Origin: Geodermatophilus obscurus
GTDB lineage: Bacteria; Actinomycetota; Actinomycetes; Mycobacteriales; Geodermatophilaceae
Direction: 5' to 3'
NCBI RefSeq assembly: GCF_900143215.1
Contig: NZ_FRDM01000002.1
Coordinates: 1-64,000 of the forward strand
DNA: 64,000 nucleotides
Shown: positions 18,516-27,902 of the stretch, piece after piece
Layout: each line of letters opens with the position of its first letter
Position numbering within the stretch: position 1 is the stretch's first letter
Notes under the pieces: generated by a model
The model's database searches: none
Seen by the model: the letters and a program-made list of their open reading frames with translations, nothing else
What the model was told of the DNA's origin: nothing
Translations under genes and position numbers: made by a program

Positions 18516-19685
18516 TCACGTGTCGAGCGGGAGGCCGGTGTAGTTCTCGGCCAGCTCGCGGGCGGCGGCCTCGGACGAGCAGACCCGGCGCAGCTGGGAG
18601 AGCTGCAGCTCGGCGTCGAAGTCGTCACCCGAGCGGTGCAGCATCGACGTCATCCACCATGAGAAGTGCGTGCACCGCCAGACGCGGGCCAAGGCCCGGT
18701 CGGAGTAGGAGTCGACCAGGTCGGTCTCCTTCTCCTGCAGCAGCCGCACCAGCGCCGAGGCGAGCAGGGTGACGTCGGCGACGGCCAGGTTGAGGCCCTT
18801 GGCGCCGGTCGGCGGGACGATGTGTGCGGCGTCCCCGGCCAGGAAGAGCCGGCCGCGGCGCATCGGCGCGCTGACGAACGAGCGCATCGGCAGGACCGAC
18901 TTCTCCGTCACCGGCCCGCGGTTGACCGACCAGCCCTCCAGCGCCATCCGGGTGTCGAGGGCGTTCCAGATCCGGTCGTCGGACCAGTCCTCGATCCGCT
19001 CCGACGGGTCGACCTGCAGGTACAGCCGCGACACCGACGGCGAGCGCATCGAGTACAGCGCGAAGCCCTCGGGGTGCCAGGCGTAGATCAGCTCGTCGGT
19101 GGCGGGTGCGGCGTCGGCCAGGATGCCCAGCCACGCGTAGGGGTAGGTGCGCTCCCACACCCGCCCGCCTGCCTGCTGCACCACCGCGCGGGAGGGGCCG
19201 TGGAAGCCGTCGGTGCCCGCGACGGCGTCGCACTCGAGCACCTGCGCCACGCCGTCCGCGTCGGTGAACCGGATGCGCGGGCTGTCGCCGTCGACCTCCT
19301 CGGGGCGGACGTCGGACACCTCGAAGAGCAGCGGCGGGCCGCCGTCCAGCTGGGCCCTGATCAGGTCCTTGGTGACCTCCGTCTGCCCGTAGACCCACAC
19401 GGTGCGCCCGCACAGCTCGGGGAAGTCCAGGGGATGCCGCACCCCCGGGTACTGCAGGTGGATGCCGCGGTGCTCGAGGCCCTCGCGCTGCAGCCGCATC
19501 CCCACCCCGGCCGCGGTCAGCGTGTCGACGGTGTGCTGCTCGAGGATGCCGGCGCGGATCCGCGCCTCCACGTACTCCCGGGATCGGTTCTCCAGGACGA
19601 CGGAGTCGATGCCCCGCAGCGCGAGCAGTCGCGACAGCAGCAGGCCGGCCGGGCCGGCGCCGATGATCCCCACCTGTGTGCGCAC
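18516..19685 (-). CDS. pobA: 4-hydroxybenzoate 3-monooxygenase
   Basis: The 389-residue FAD hydroxylase converts 4-hydroxybenzoate to protocatechuate using NAD(P)H and O2. The N-terminal dinucleotide fold is VGIIGAGPAGLLLSRLL, the conserved RAGILEQHTVD follows (about 44-54), and the second FAD motif is GRLFLAGDAAHIVPPTGAKG. Length equals that of characterised PobA (394). GTG at 19685 is the family start. It lies downstream of the IclR-type regulator on the same strand (50 bases apart) and supplies the substrate of the divergent pcaHG dioxygenase. Confidence 0.95.
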   Translation of the reverse strand: MRTQVGIIGAGPAGLLLSRLLALRGIDSVVLENRSREYVEARIRAGILEQHTVDTLTAAGVGMRLQREGLEHRGIHLQYPGVRHPLDFPELCGRTVWVYGQTEVTKDLIRAQLDGGPPLLFEVSDVRPEEVDGDSPRIRFTDADGVAQVLECDAVAGTDGFHGPSRAVVQQAGGRVWERTYPYAWLGILADAAPATDELIYAWHPEGFALYSMRSPSVSRLYLQVDPSERIEDWSDDRIWNALDTRMALEGWSVNRGPVTEKSVLPMRSFVSAPMRRGRLFLAGDAAHIVPPTGAKGLNLAVADVTLLASALVRLLQEKETDLVDSYSDRALARVWRCTHFSWWMTSMLHRSGDDFDAELQLSQLRRVCSSEAAARELAENYTGLPLDT

Positions 19686-19735
19686 GGGCCGAGTGTGACC
19701 GCCACCGCACACGGCTGGGAACCGCCGGCTGCCGC

Positions 19736-20512
19736 TCAGCGGAAGTGCTGCACCCGCGACAGCTCCCGTCCGATGCCGCGCGCGGCCACCTCGAGCACGG
19801 GTACCAGCCGCAGCAGGTCCCGCCGGTGACTGGGGACGACGACGCCCAGCGCGGCGACGACGACCGGGCCGCCGGGTCGCTCCACGCGCACCGGGACGGC
19901 GACCGACAGCGTGCCCAGCGACATCTCCTCGGCGGTCCGGGCGTACCCGCGGCGCCGGACCTCGGCGATCTCCCGGCGCAGCCGACCCGGGTCGACGACG
20001 GTGTGCCGGGTCTCCCGGGTGGGTGCCCGCAGCACCGCCGCCGCGACGTCGTCCGGCGCGGCGGCCAGCAGCACCTTGCCGACCCCGGTGGCGTGCAGCG
20101 GCAGCCGGCTGCCCACCTGGCTCACCACCGGCACCGACTCGCGACCGGAGACCCGTTCGACGTAGAGCGCGCTGCGGCCGTCGCGGACGGCGAGGTGCAC
20201 GGTGTCGCGGGTGGCGGTGTGCACGTCGAGCAGGAACGGGGCCGCCACCTGGCGCAGCTCGGCCTGCACGGGGGCGAGCAGGCCGAGGTCCCACAGCCGG
20301 CGGCCGATCTCGTAGCGGCCGTCGGGTCGCCGGTGCAGCGCGCCCCAGGCCACCAGCTCGCCGACGAGCCGGTGGGCCGTCGACAGCGGCGTCCCCGAGC
20401 GCTCGGCGAGCTCCGAGAGGGTCAGCCGCGGCGCACCGGAGTCGAAGGCGCCGAGCACGTCGAGGGCGCGTGCGGTCACCGACCGCCCTGCCGTCGTCCC
20501 GCCACCGGCCAC
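19736..20512 (-). CDS. IclR-family regulator of the pob/pca genes
   Basis: The 258-residue protein has an N-terminal winged helix (about 10-70, with LTLSELAERSGTPLSTAHRLVGEL) and a C-terminal IclR effector domain (LHATGVGKVLLAA, MSLGTLSVAVPVR). IclR proteins such as PcaR and PobR bind aromatic-pathway metabolites and control pca or pob genes; its position between pobA and divergent pcaH makes that the likely job. GTG at 20512 has AAGGGGG upstream. Whether it activates or represses cannot be told from sequence. It appears co-oriented with, and probably co-transcribed with, pobA. Confidence 0.88.
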   Translation of the reverse strand: MAGGGTTAGRSVTARALDVLGAFDSGAPRLTLSELAERSGTPLSTAHRLVGELVAWGALHRRPDGRYEIGRRLWDLGLLAPVQAELRQVAAPFLLDVHTATRDTVHLAVRDGRSALYVERVSGRESVPVVSQVGSRLPLHATGVGKVLLAAAPDDVAAAVLRAPTRETRHTVVDPGRLRREIAEVRRRGYARTAEEMSLGTLSVAVPVRVERPGGPVVVAALGVVVPSHRRDLLRLVPVLEVAARGIGRELSRVQHFR

Positions 20513-20520
20513 GGCAGCCC

Positions 20521-20582
20521 CCTTCCGCTGGCCGGAAGGCCAGGCTTGGGCAGGGTAGCCCCGCGGCCCTACGGTCCTGGAC
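20521..20582 (+). promoter_or_regulatory. pcaH promoter and candidate IclR operator
   Basis: CCTTCCG (20521-20527) and CGGAAGG (20533-20539) form an inverted repeat with a 5-bp centre, a candidate IclR-family site. TACGGT (20570-20575) lies seven bases before the pcaH ATG, the classical spacing of a leaderless actinobacterial -10 element. TTGGGC at 20546 could be a weak -35. The operator also overlaps the ribosome-binding region of the divergent regulator gene, allowing autoregulation. Confidence 0.5.
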
Positions 20583-21329
20583 ATGACCGGGACCACATCC
20601 GGCAGTCGGCTGGACCTGCCGCGCTACGCGCGCACGGACGCCGGACTGCGCACCCCTCTCGGGTATGACGACTACAGGAGCACGGGGCTGCGCGCGCCGC
20701 TGCGCACTCCGGTCGACCTGCCGCACCGGCTCACCGAGGTGACCGGCCCGCTGCTCGGTGAGGACCGGGTGACCGCCACCGACGCCGACCTGACCAAGCG
20801 CCTCGGCGGCGAGGCCCAGGGTCAGCGGATCATCGTCCACGGCCGGGTGCTCGACAGCGACGGCCGGCCGGTCCCCGACACCCTCGTCGAGGTCTGGCAG
20901 GCCAACGCCGCCGGGCGCTACCGGCACGTCGTCGACAACTGGCCGGCGCCGCTGGACCCGCACTTCGACGGGCTCGGCCGGGTCATGACCGACGACCAGG
21001 GCCGCTACGAGTTCACGACGATCAGGCCCGGCGCCTATCCGTGGGGCAACCACCACAACGCCTGGCGGCCGGCGCACATCCACTTCTCGCTCTTCGGCCG
21101 GGCGTTCACCCAGCGCCTGGTCACCCAGATGTACTTCCCGGACGACCCGCTGTTCTTCCAGGACCCGATCTTCAACGCGATCCCCGAGGGCGCGCGTCAC
21201 CTGGCGATCAGCCGCTTCGACTACGAGCGCACCGTGCCCGACTGGGCACTGGGGTTCCAGTGGGACATCGTCCTGCGCGGCGCGGAGCAGACCCCGTTCG
21301 AGACCGAGGACGACGGGGACGTCGCGTGA
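20583..21329 (+). CDS. pcaH: Protocatechuate 3,4-dioxygenase beta subunit
   Basis: This 248-residue iron(III) intradiol dioxygenase subunit opens the ring of protocatechuate to 3-carboxy-cis,cis-muconate together with PcaG. It shows VEVWQANAAGRYRH and NWPAPLDPHFDG. The catalytic stretch AYPWGNHHNAWRPAHIHFS holds the iron ligands expected for the beta subunit (a Tyr and the paired His of AHIHF). ATG at 20583 has a leaderless-type promoter. It heads the operon pcaHGBDC. Unusually, a 27-bp tandem repeat separates its stop from pcaG. Confidence 0.96.
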   Translation: MTGTTSGSRLDLPRYARTDAGLRTPLGYDDYRSTGLRAPLRTPVDLPHRLTEVTGPLLGEDRVTATDADLTKRLGGEAQGQRIIVHGRVLDSDGRPVPDTLVEVWQANAAGRYRHVVDNWPAPLDPHFDGLGRVMTDDQGRYEFTTIRPGAYPWGNHHNAWRPAHIHFSLFGRAFTQRLVTQMYFPDDPLFFQDPIFNAIPEGARHLAISRFDYERTVPDWALGFQWDIVLRGAEQTPFETEDDGDVA

Positions 21330-21337
21330 TGACGGTC

Positions 21338-21472
21338 GAGGGAGCATCGCAGCGAGGAACGAGCGAGGGAGCATCGCAGCGAGGAACGAGCGAGGGAGCA
21401 TCGCAGCGAGGAACGAGCGAGGGAGCATCGCAGCGAGGAACGAGCGAGGGAGCATCGCAACGAGGAACGAGC
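21338..21472. repeat. Five tandem 27-bp repeats between pcaH and pcaG
   Basis: Five head-to-tail 27-bp units run from 21338 to 21472, each beginning GAGGGAGCATCGC and containing GCGAGGAACGAGC. Only the fifth differs, by one base (CGCAACG). The block is flanked by a perfect 13-bp direct repeat GTCGCGTGATGAC at 21321-21333 and 21509-21521, which carries both the pcaH stop and the pcaG start. As 27 is a multiple of three, the frame from ATG 21329 to the stop at 21515-21517 stays open and would encode a 62-residue peptide repeating GASQRGTSE. No spacers are present, so it is not CRISPR. Confidence 0.9.
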
Positions 21473-21516
21473 GAGGAGCGGACCGGGTCCGGAGTCGCGC
21501 GGGGAGGTGTCGCGTG

Positions 21517-22077
21517 ATGACCCAGCTGCAGACGACGCCCAGCGCCACCGTCGGCCCGTACCTGGCGATCGGCCTCACCTGGGAGGGCGGCGAGTTCGCC
21601 GTCCCGGCCGACACCCCGGGCGCGATCTGGCTGCGCGGCACGGTGTTCGACGGCAACGGCGACCCGGTGCCCGACGCGATGGTCGAGACCTGGCAGGCCG
21701 ACCCCGACGGCCGCTTCGACCACCCCGACGACCCGCGCGGCGCCGCCCGGTACCCCGGCTTCACCGGCTTCGGCCGCTCGCACACCGACTCGGGCGAGTA
21801 CGCGGTCTGCACGCTCAAGCCCGGCCGGGTGCCCGACGGCGAGGGCGGCCTGCAGGCGCCGCACGTCGACGTCTCGCTGTTCGCCCGCGGGCTGCTCGAC
21901 CGGGTCGTCACGCGCATCTACTTCGCCGACGAGGCCGAGGCCAACGCGCAGGACGTCGTCCTGCGGGGGCTGACCGAAGAGCAGCGCCGCACGCTGGTCG
22001 CGGAGCCGACCGACGACGGCTACCGCCTGGACATCCACCTGCAGGGCGAGCGGGAGACGGTGTTCTTCGCCGTATGA
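21517..22077 (+). CDS. pcaG: Protocatechuate 3,4-dioxygenase alpha subunit
   Basis: The 186-residue alpha subunit pairs with PcaH in the dioxygenase. It starts MTQLQTTPSATVGPYLAIGL and keeps the intradiol-dioxygenase core (VFDGNGDPVPDAMVETWQAD, then HVDVSLFARGLLDRVVTRIYF) but lacks the iron ligands, as normal for alpha subunits. ATG at 21517 is preferred to the preceding GTG at 21514; GGGGAGG lies about ten bases upstream. Its stop overlaps the pcaB ATG (ATGA). Confidence 0.95.
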   Translation: MTQLQTTPSATVGPYLAIGLTWEGGEFAVPADTPGAIWLRGTVFDGNGDPVPDAMVETWQADPDGRFDHPDDPRGAARYPGFTGFGRSHTDSGEYAVCTLKPGRVPDGEGGLQAPHVDVSLFARGLLDRVVTRIYFADEAEANAQDVVLRGLTEEQRRTLVAEPTDDGYRLDIHLQGERETVFFAV

Positions 22078-23399
22078 CGCTGCTCTCCGGGACCTTCGCC
22101 CGCGGCGGGGCCGCGGCCGCCGTTGCCGACGACGCCTGGTTCCGGGCGCTGCTCGACGTCGAGGCCGCGCTCGGGCGCGCCGCGGCCCGCGCCGGGCTGG
22201 TGCCCACCACCGCGGCCGACGCGGTCACCGCCGCCTGCGCGCACCCCGAGCGGCTGGACCTGGCGACCGTGGTGGCCCGGGCCGCGGACGCCGGCAACCC
22301 GGTGCCGCCGCTGGTGCGGGTGCTGCAGGACGCGGTCGGCGAGCGCGACGCCGTCGCCGTCCACGTCGGGGCGACCAGCCAGGACGTGCTGGACACCGCG
22401 CTGCTGCTGATGGCGCGGAACGCGATCGCCGCCATCGACGCCGACCTCGCCGCCGCGGCGGAGACCACCGCGGATCTCGCCCGCGTCCACCGGGACGACG
22501 TCCTGGCCGGTCGCACGCTGATGCAGCAGGCGCTGCCCACGACCTTCGGGCTCAAGGCCGCCGGCTGGCTGGCCGGCCTGGACGGCGCCCGGCTGCGGCT
22601 GGCCGAGGTGGTCGCCTCGCTGCCGGTGCAGTACGGCGGTGCGGTCGGCACGCTGGCCGCGAGCGGCGGCGCCGGGGTCCTGCTGCGGAAGGCGCTCGCC
22701 GAGGAGCTGCGGCTCACGAGCACCGCCGTCCCGTGGTTCACCGTCCGGCTGCCGGTCGCCGACCTGGCCGGGGCGCTGGGCGCTGCCGCCGGCGTGGTCG
22801 CCACCGTCGCGGTAGACGTCGTGCTGCTGGCCCAGACCGAGGTCGCGGAGGTCGCCGAGGTGGGCGAGGGGCGGGGCGGGTCGTCGGCGATGCCGCACAA
22901 GCGCAACCCGGTGGCCGCCATCTCCGCCCGGGCCTGCGCCCGCCGCGCGCCGGGGCTGGTCGCCACGCTGCTGTCGGCGATGGAGCAGGAGCACGAGCGG
23001 GCCGCCGGCGCCTGGCACAGCGAGTGGCCGGCGCTCACCGAGCTGCTCACCACCGCCGGGTCGGCGGCGTCCTGGCTGGCCGAGAGCCTGCGCGGGCTGC
23101 GGCCGGACCCGGCCCGCATGGCCGCCACCGCCGCGACCGCTGCGGAGGGGCCGGTGGCCGGCGCGCTCGCCGAGGCGTTGGCGCCCACCCTGGGCAAGGG
23201 TGCGGCGCACGACGCCGCGGCCGCGGCCGTCCGCGAGGCCCGCGACAGCGGCCGGCCGCTGATCGAGGTCGTCGCCGCCCGTGCTGACGTCGACACAGCC
23301 GCCGTGCTCACCGCCGGTACACCCGACGTCGGCGAGGCCGGCGCCCAGGTCGACGCCGCACTCGCCGAACACACCGCACTCACGGAGGGACGCCAGTGA
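22074..23399 (+). CDS. pcaB: 3-carboxy-cis,cis-muconate cycloisomerase
   Basis: This 441-residue enzyme of the fumarase/aspartase superfamily cyclises carboxymuconate to 4-carboxymuconolactone. Evidence is the HVGATSQDVLDTALLL segment (about 97-112) and the superfamily signature SSAMPHKRNPVAA (about 273-285), whose flexible Ser loop supplies the catalytic base in relatives. Start and stop both overlap the neighbouring genes by four bases. The C-terminal region after residue 400 is rich in Ala and Asp, and the length is typical. Confidence 0.95.
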   Translation: MTLLSGTFARGGAAAAVADDAWFRALLDVEAALGRAAARAGLVPTTAADAVTAACAHPERLDLATVVARAADAGNPVPPLVRVLQDAVGERDAVAVHVGATSQDVLDTALLLMARNAIAAIDADLAAAAETTADLARVHRDDVLAGRTLMQQALPTTFGLKAAGWLAGLDGARLRLAEVVASLPVQYGGAVGTLAASGGAGVLLRKALAEELRLTSTAVPWFTVRLPVADLAGALGAAAGVVATVAVDVVLLAQTEVAEVAEVGEGRGGSSAMPHKRNPVAAISARACARRAPGLVATLLSAMEQEHERAAGAWHSEWPALTELLTTAGSAASWLAESLRGLRPDPARMAATAATAAEGPVAGALAEALAPTLGKGAAHDAAAAAVREARDSGRPLIEVVAARADVDTAAVLTAGTPDVGEAGAQVDAALAEHTALTEGRQ

Positions 23400-24175
23400 C
23401 CGCAGTCGAGGTCTCGTACACCGAGGACGGGCCGGCCGACGCGCCGGTCGTCGTCCTCTCCAACTCGCTCGGGGCCACCCGCGGCATGTGGGACCCGCAG
23501 GTGCCCGCGCTCGCGGAGCGCTACCGGGTGGTCAGCTACGACACCCGCGGCCACGGCGACTCGCCGTCCCCGGCCGGGCCGTACACCCTCGACGACCTGG
23601 TGGACGACGTCGTGGCGCTGCTCGACCGGCTGGGTGTCCGGCGCGCGCACGTCGCCGGGCTGTCCCTGGGCGGGATGACGGCGCTGCGGCTGGCCGCCCG
23701 CGAGCCCGCGCGGGTGGACCGGCTCGTCGCCCTGGCCACCTCGGCGAAGCCCGACCCGCAGGGCTTCCTCGACCGGGCCGCCGCGGCCCGCTCCGGCGGG
23801 ACGGCGCCGCTGGCGCCGACCGTGGTCAGCCGCTGGCTGACGCCGGGGTACGCGGCCGAGCACCCGGACCTGGTGGCGCGGCTGGAGGCAATGATCGTCG
23901 CGGCGGACGACGAGGGCTACGCGCTGTGCTGCGAGGTCGTGGCCGCCGTGGACCTGCGCGAGGACCTCGCGCGCATCACCGCCCCGACGCTGGTCGTGTC
24001 GGGCGCCGAGGACCCGGCGCTGCCGCCTCCGCACCAGCAGGCCATCGCCGACGGGATCGCCGGCGCCTCGCTGGTGTCGGTGAGCCCGGGGGCGCACCTG
24101 CCCAACCTGGAGCAGCCGCTGGAGGTCACCGGCGCGCTGCTGGGGCACCTCGACGCGGCGGGCGGCCACGCATGA
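23396..24175 (+). CDS. pcaD: 3-oxoadipate enol-lactonase
   Basis: The 259-residue alpha/beta-hydrolase hydrolyses 3-oxoadipate enol-lactone to 3-oxoadipate. The nucleophile elbow is GLSLGGM (about 85-91). The catalytic acid is likely in VSGAEDPALP (about 200) and the histidine in GAHLPNLEQP (about 230). The early NSLGATRGMWDPQ is characteristic of PcaD. GTG at 23396 overlaps the pcaB stop (GTGA), and its own stop overlaps pcaC. PcaD and PcaC are separate here, not fused as PcaL as in some actinobacteria. Confidence 0.94.
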   Translation: MTAVEVSYTEDGPADAPVVVLSNSLGATRGMWDPQVPALAERYRVVSYDTRGHGDSPSPAGPYTLDDLVDDVVALLDRLGVRRAHVAGLSLGGMTALRLAAREPARVDRLVALATSAKPDPQGFLDRAAAARSGGTAPLAPTVVSRWLTPGYAAEHPDLVARLEAMIVAADDEGYALCCEVVAAVDLREDLARITAPTLVVSGAEDPALPPPHQQAIADGIAGASLVSVSPGAHLPNLEQPLEVTGALLGHLDAAGGHA

Positions 24176-24573
24176 GCGAGCTGCCCGACACCGACGACGC
24201 CCGCCGCGACGCCGGCATGCGCACCCGCCGCGAGGTGCTCGGCGACGCCTGGGTCGACCGTGCGGTGGCGGGCACGACGCCGTTCACCGCCGACTTCCAG
24301 GACTTCATCACCCGCGTGGCCTGGGGGGACGTGTGGCAGCGACCCGGCCTGGCCCGCCGCGACCGCAGCCTGATGACGCTGTCGATCACCATCGCGCTGC
24401 GGCACTGGGACGAGTTCGCGCTGCACGTGCGGGCGGCCAGGAACAACGGCCTGTCCGACGAGGAGATCGCCGAGGTCATCCAGCACGCGGCCGTCTACGC
24501 GGGCGTGCCCGCGGCCAACCACGCGTTCAAGGTCGCCACGACGGTCCTGGCGGAGCTGCGCGGCGAGGGCTGA
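24172..24573 (+). CDS. pcaC: 4-carboxymuconolactone decarboxylase
   Basis: The 133-residue AhpD-fold protein decarboxylates 4-carboxymuconolactone to the enol-lactone used by PcaD. It has MRTRREVLGDAWVDRA, WGDVWQRPGLARRDRSLMTL and the EFALHVRAARNNGLSDEEIAEVIQHAAVYAG region typical of PcaC, of full length. ATG at 24172 overlaps the pcaD stop. It is the last gene of the operon and is followed by a strong hairpin at 24582-24639. Confidence 0.95.
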   Translation: MSELPDTDDARRDAGMRTRREVLGDAWVDRAVAGTTPFTADFQDFITRVAWGDVWQRPGLARRDRSLMTLSITIALRHWDEFALHVRAARNNGLSDEEIAEVIQHAAVYAGVPAANHAFKVATTVLAELRGEG

Positions 24574-24581
24574 CCGCAGCC

Positions 24582-24639
24582 GGCGGTGTGCATCCGTGGC
24601 GCGTCGCGCGCCCTCCACGCGCCACGGACGCACACCGCC
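24582..24639. terminator. Bidirectional terminator between pcaC and pgi
   Basis: Two 22-bp arms (24582-24603 and 24618-24639) are complementary at 21 of 22 positions around a 14-nt loop. They fill the 68-bp space between the convergent pcaC and pgi stops and should terminate transcription from both sides. No T-run is present. Confidence 0.8.
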
Positions 24640-24641
24640 CC

Positions 24642-26303
24642 TCAGGCCGGCCGGCCGCGGCCCTCCCGCAGCAGCCGGACCAGCGCATCGGTCGACGAGT
24701 CCGCGTCGTACTCCGGTGCGGACTCGCTCTGCAGCTTGGGCGCCAGCTGGTTGGCCATCACCTTGCCCAGCTCCACGCCCCACTGGTCGAACGAGTTGAT
24801 GCCCCAGACGACGCCCTGGGTGAAGACCCGGTGCTCGTAGGCGGCCACCAGCTGCCCGAGCACCGACGGCGTCAGCTTGGGCGCGACGATGGCGTTGGAC
24901 GGGTGGTTGCCCGGCATGACCTTGTGCGCGACGACGTCCGGCGCCGTCCCCTCGGCGGCGACCTCCTCGGCCGTGCGGCCGAAGGCCAGCGCGCGCGGCT
25001 GGGCCAGGAAGTTGGCCAGGAACAGGTCGTGCATCGAGTCCAGGTCCCTGTCATGAGCGAGATCGTTGGGCTGCACGAATCCGAGGAAGTCAGCCGGGAC
25101 GAGGACCGTGCCCTGGTGCAGCAGCTGGTAGAAGGCGTGCTGGCCGTTGGTGCCCGGCTCGCCCCACACGATCTCGCCGGTGGCGACGTCGACCGGTGAG
25201 CCGTCCAGTCGCACCGACTTGCCGTTGGACTCCATGCACAGCTGCTGCAGGTAGGCCGGGAAGCGCGCCAGGTACTGCGAGTAGGGGAGCACCGCCTGGC
25301 TCTGCGCGCCGAAGAAGTCGACGTACCAGACCGAGATCAGCCCCAGCAGGGCCGGCAGGTTCTCCTCGTACGGCGCGGTCCGGAAGTGCTCGTCGACGGT
25401 GTGGAAGCCGTCGAGCAGCTCGCGGTAGTGCTCCGGCCCGATGGCGACCATGAGCGAGAGGCCGATCGCCGAGGTGAAGGAGTAGCGGCCGCCGACCCAG
25501 TCCCAGAAGCCGAACATGTTGGCGGTGTCGATGCCGAACTCGGCGACCTTCTCGGCGTTGGTGGAGACGGCGACGAAGTGCTGGGCGACGGCCTTCTCGT
25601 CCCCGCCCCGCCCGTCGGATGCCAGGCCCTCGAGCAGCCAGCGGCGGGCCTCCTCGGCGTTGGTGAGCGTCTCCTGGGTGGTGAAGGTCTTCGACGCGAC
25701 GACGAACAGCGTGGTGGCCGGGTCGAGGTCGCGGGTGGCCTCGGCCAGGTCGGTCGGGTCGATGTTGGAGACGAACCGGAAGGTCAGCGACCGGTCCGAG
25801 TAGTCGCGCAGCGCCTGGTAGGCCATGGCCGGGCCGAGGTCGGACCCGCCGATCCCGATGTTGACGACCGCCCGGATCCGCTCGCCGGTGTGCCCGGTCC
25901 ACTCCCCGCTGCGCACCCGGTCGGCGAACTCCGCCATCCGGCCGAGCACCTCGTGCACCTCGGCGTTGACGTCGTGGCCGTCGACGTCCAGGCCGCTGGT
26001 GCGGGGGTCGCGCAGCGCCACGTGCAGCACCGCCCGGTCCTCGGTCGCGTTGATGTGCTCGCCGCGGAACATCGCCTCGGTGCGCCGGCGCAGCCCGACG
26101 CTGTCGGCCAGCGCCGCCAGCAGCCGCACCGTCTCGCGGGTGAGCCGGTTCTTCGAGTAGTCCAGGTAGAGGTCGCCGGCGGTGACCACGAGCTCGGTGC
26201 CCCGCTGCGGGTCCTCGGCGAACAGGTCCCGCAGGTGGGCGTCGCGCAGCTCCCGGTGGTGCTCTGCCAGCGCCCGCCACTCCGCACTGTCCGTGATGCC
26301 CAT
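24642..26303 (-). CDS. pgi: Glucose-6-phosphate isomerase
   Basis: This 553-residue enzyme interconverts glucose 6-phosphate and fructose 6-phosphate. It has [16 protein letters not shown] (phosphate-binding, about 152-167), [15 protein letters not shown] (about 212-226), [12 protein letters not shown] and the C-terminal signature region [18 protein letters not shown]. Length agrees with the long bacterial type (about 550). ATG at 26303 follows GGAGGAG. It is monocistronic, convergent with pcaC and divergent from the aldehyde dehydrogenase gene. Confidence 0.96.
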   Translation of the reverse strand: MGITDSAEWRALAEHHRELRDAHLRDLFAEDPQRGTELVVTAGDLYLDYSKNRLTRETVRLLAALADSVGLRRRTEAMFRGEHINATEDRAVLHVALRDPRTSGLDVDGHDVNAEVHEVLGRMAEFADRVRSGEWTGHTGERIRAVVNIGIGGSDLGPAMAYQALRDYSDRSLTFRFVSNIDPTDLAEATRDLDPATTLFVVASKTFTTQETLTNAEEARRWLLEGLASDGRGGDEKAVAQHFVAVSTNAEKVAEFGIDTANMFGFWDWVGGRYSFTSAIGLSLMVAIGPEHYRELLDGFHTVDEHFRTAPYEENLPALLGLISVWYVDFFGAQSQAVLPYSQYLARFPAYLQQLCMESNGKSVRLDGSPVDVATGEIVWGEPGTNGQHAFYQLLHQGTVLVPADFLGFVQPNDLAHDRDLDSMHDLFLANFLAQPRALAFGRTAEEVAAEGTAPDVVAHKVMPGNHPSNAIVAPKLTPSVLGQLVAAYEHRVFTQGVVWGINSFDQWGVELGKVMANQLAPKLQSESAPEYDADSSTDALVRLLREGRGRPA

Positions 26304-26413
26304 GGACTCCTCCTGCTCCCGGCCGACGGATCGGCTGCCGATCCACCTACCCTGCCGGGAGGCGGCTCCTGAGGCGACTCCGGACGTGCCGCACCGGCGA
26401 CGAGAGGAACGGC

Positions 26414-27874
26414 ATGGCACTGCTGGACGACGGCGCGTGGCAGGGGAAGGTCTGGACCGGCACCTGGAGCGACGGGTCGGGCGGCAGCTACGACGTGGTC
26501 GAGCCCGCGACCGGGGACGTCGTCGGCGCGGTCGGGAAGGCCACCCCGGAGGACGTCGTCGCCGCGGCGGACCGGGCGGCCGAGGCCCAGCGGGCGTGGG
26601 CGGCGCTGCCGTTCGAGGACCGGGCGCGGGTGCTGCGCCGCGCCGGTGAGGTCCTCGAGGCCGACGCCGACGAGATCAAGGGCTGGCTGGCCCGGGAGAC
26701 CGGCGCGATCCAGCCCTTCGGGGACTTCCAGGTGCACACCACCGCCGCCGAGTGCTACGAGGCGTCGGCGCTGCCCAGCCACCCGTACGGCGAGCTGCTG
26801 CGCACCGGGGCGCCGCGGCTGTCCTTCGCCCGCCGGGTGCCGGCCGGCGTGGTCGGCGTCATCGCACCGTTCAACGTGCCGACCATCCTGGCGATCCGGG
26901 CGATCGCCCCGGCGCTCGCGCTGGGCAACGCCGTCGTCCTCAAGCCCGACCCGCGCACCGCCGTCTCCGGCGGCGTGCTCTTCGCCCGTGTCTTCGAGGA
27001 GGCCGGCCTGCCCGCCGGTGTGCTCCAGGTGCTGCCCGGCGGCGCGGACGTCGGTGAGGCGCTGGTGACCGCACCGCCGGTGCGGGTCATCGCCTTCACC
27101 GGTTCGACCAGGGCCGGCCGCGCGGTCGGCGCGCTCGCCGGTCAGCATCTCAAGCGCGCGCACCTGGAGCTCGGCGGCAACTCCGCGCTCGTCGTGCTGC
27201 CCGACGTCGACGTGACCGCGGCGGCCTCGGTGGGTGCGTGGGGCACCTTCGCCCACCAGGGCCAGATCTGCATGGCCACCAGCCGGCACCTGGTGCACGA
27301 GTCGATCGCCGAGGAGTACACCGCCGTCCTCACCGAGAAGGTCGAGAAGCTGCCGGTGGGCGACCCGTTCCGCGAGGAGGTCGCGCTGGGTCCGCTGATC
27401 GACGCCGGCCAGCGCGACCGGGTGCACGGCCTGGTGACGAGCAGCGTCGAGGGCGGGGCGACGCTGCGCACCGGCGGCACCTTCGAGGAGCTGTTCTACC
27501 GGCCCACCGTGCTCGGCGACGTGCCGGTCGAGGCGCCCGCGTACCGGGAGGAGATCTTCGGCCCGGTCGCGCCGGTGACCCCCTTCCGGAGCCTCGACGA
27601 GGTGGCCGAGCTGGCCTGCGGCACCGAGTACGGACTGAGCCTGGGCATCCTCACCCGCGACGTCTACGCCGGCCTGCAGCTGGCCGAGCGGATCCCCTCG
27701 GGTCTGGTGCACATCAACGACCAGACGGTGAACGACGAGGCCGTGGCCCCGTTCGGCGGAGTCGGGGCGTCGGGCACCGGCTCCCGCCACGGCGGCCCGC
27801 AGGCCAACATCGAGGCGTTCACCGAGACCCAGTGGGTCACGCTGCGCGGCGACCTGCCCGCCTACCCGTTCTGA
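26414..27874 (+). CDS. Aldehyde dehydrogenase, benzaldehyde/aromatic-aldehyde type
   Basis: The 486-residue NAD(P)-dependent dehydrogenase has IAPFNVP (cofactor fold), [12 protein letters not shown], the general-base region LELGGN (about 254-259) and the catalytic Cys in [11 protein letters not shown] (about 285-295). Closest in pattern are benzaldehyde, salicylaldehyde and vanillin dehydrogenases (for example [27 protein letters not shown]). Activity on an aromatic aldehyde feeding hydroxybenzoates into pob/pca is inferred from that and from the neighbouring locus. ATG at 26414 has GAGAGGAAC upstream. It ends at a large two-way hairpin. Confidence 0.85.
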   Translation: MALLDDGAWQGKVWTGTWSDGSGGSYDVVEPATGDVVGAVGKATPEDVVAAADRAAEAQRAWAALPFEDRARVLRRAGEVLEADADEIKGWLARETGAIQPFGDFQVHTTAAECYEASALPSHPYGELLRTGAPRLSFARRVPAGVVGVIAPFNVPTILAIRAIAPALALGNAVVLKPDPRTAVSGGVLFARVFEEAGLPAGVLQVLPGGADVGEALVTAPPVRVIAFTGSTRAGRAVGALAGQHLKRAHLELGGNSALVVLPDVDVTAAASVGAWGTFAHQGQICMATSRHLVHESIAEEYTAVLTEKVEKLPVGDPFREEVALGPLIDAGQRDRVHGLVTSSVEGGATLRTGGTFEELFYRPTVLGDVPVEAPAYREEIFGPVAPVTPFRSLDEVAELACGTEYGLSLGILTRDVYAGLQLAERIPSGLVHINDQTVNDEAVAPFGGVGASGTGSRHGGPQANIEAFTETQWVTLRGDLPAYPF

Positions 27875-27902
27875 GCGCCGCAGCCGGGGGACCGGTGACC
27901 AT

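Noticed and set aside
18481..18517. Hairpin GACCCCG/CGGGGTC between convergent stops before pobA
   Set aside because: Short arms overlapping both stop codons with a long loop; too weak to call a terminator.
21338..21472. Possible CRISPR array
   Set aside because: Units are contiguous 27-bp copies without unique spacers, and no cas genes are near.
18516..21917. Very long open frame on the minus strand across pobA, the IclR gene and pcaHG
   Set aside because: Only its last 389 codons (pobA) resemble a protein. The rest is antisense to clear genes and open because of the high G+C content.
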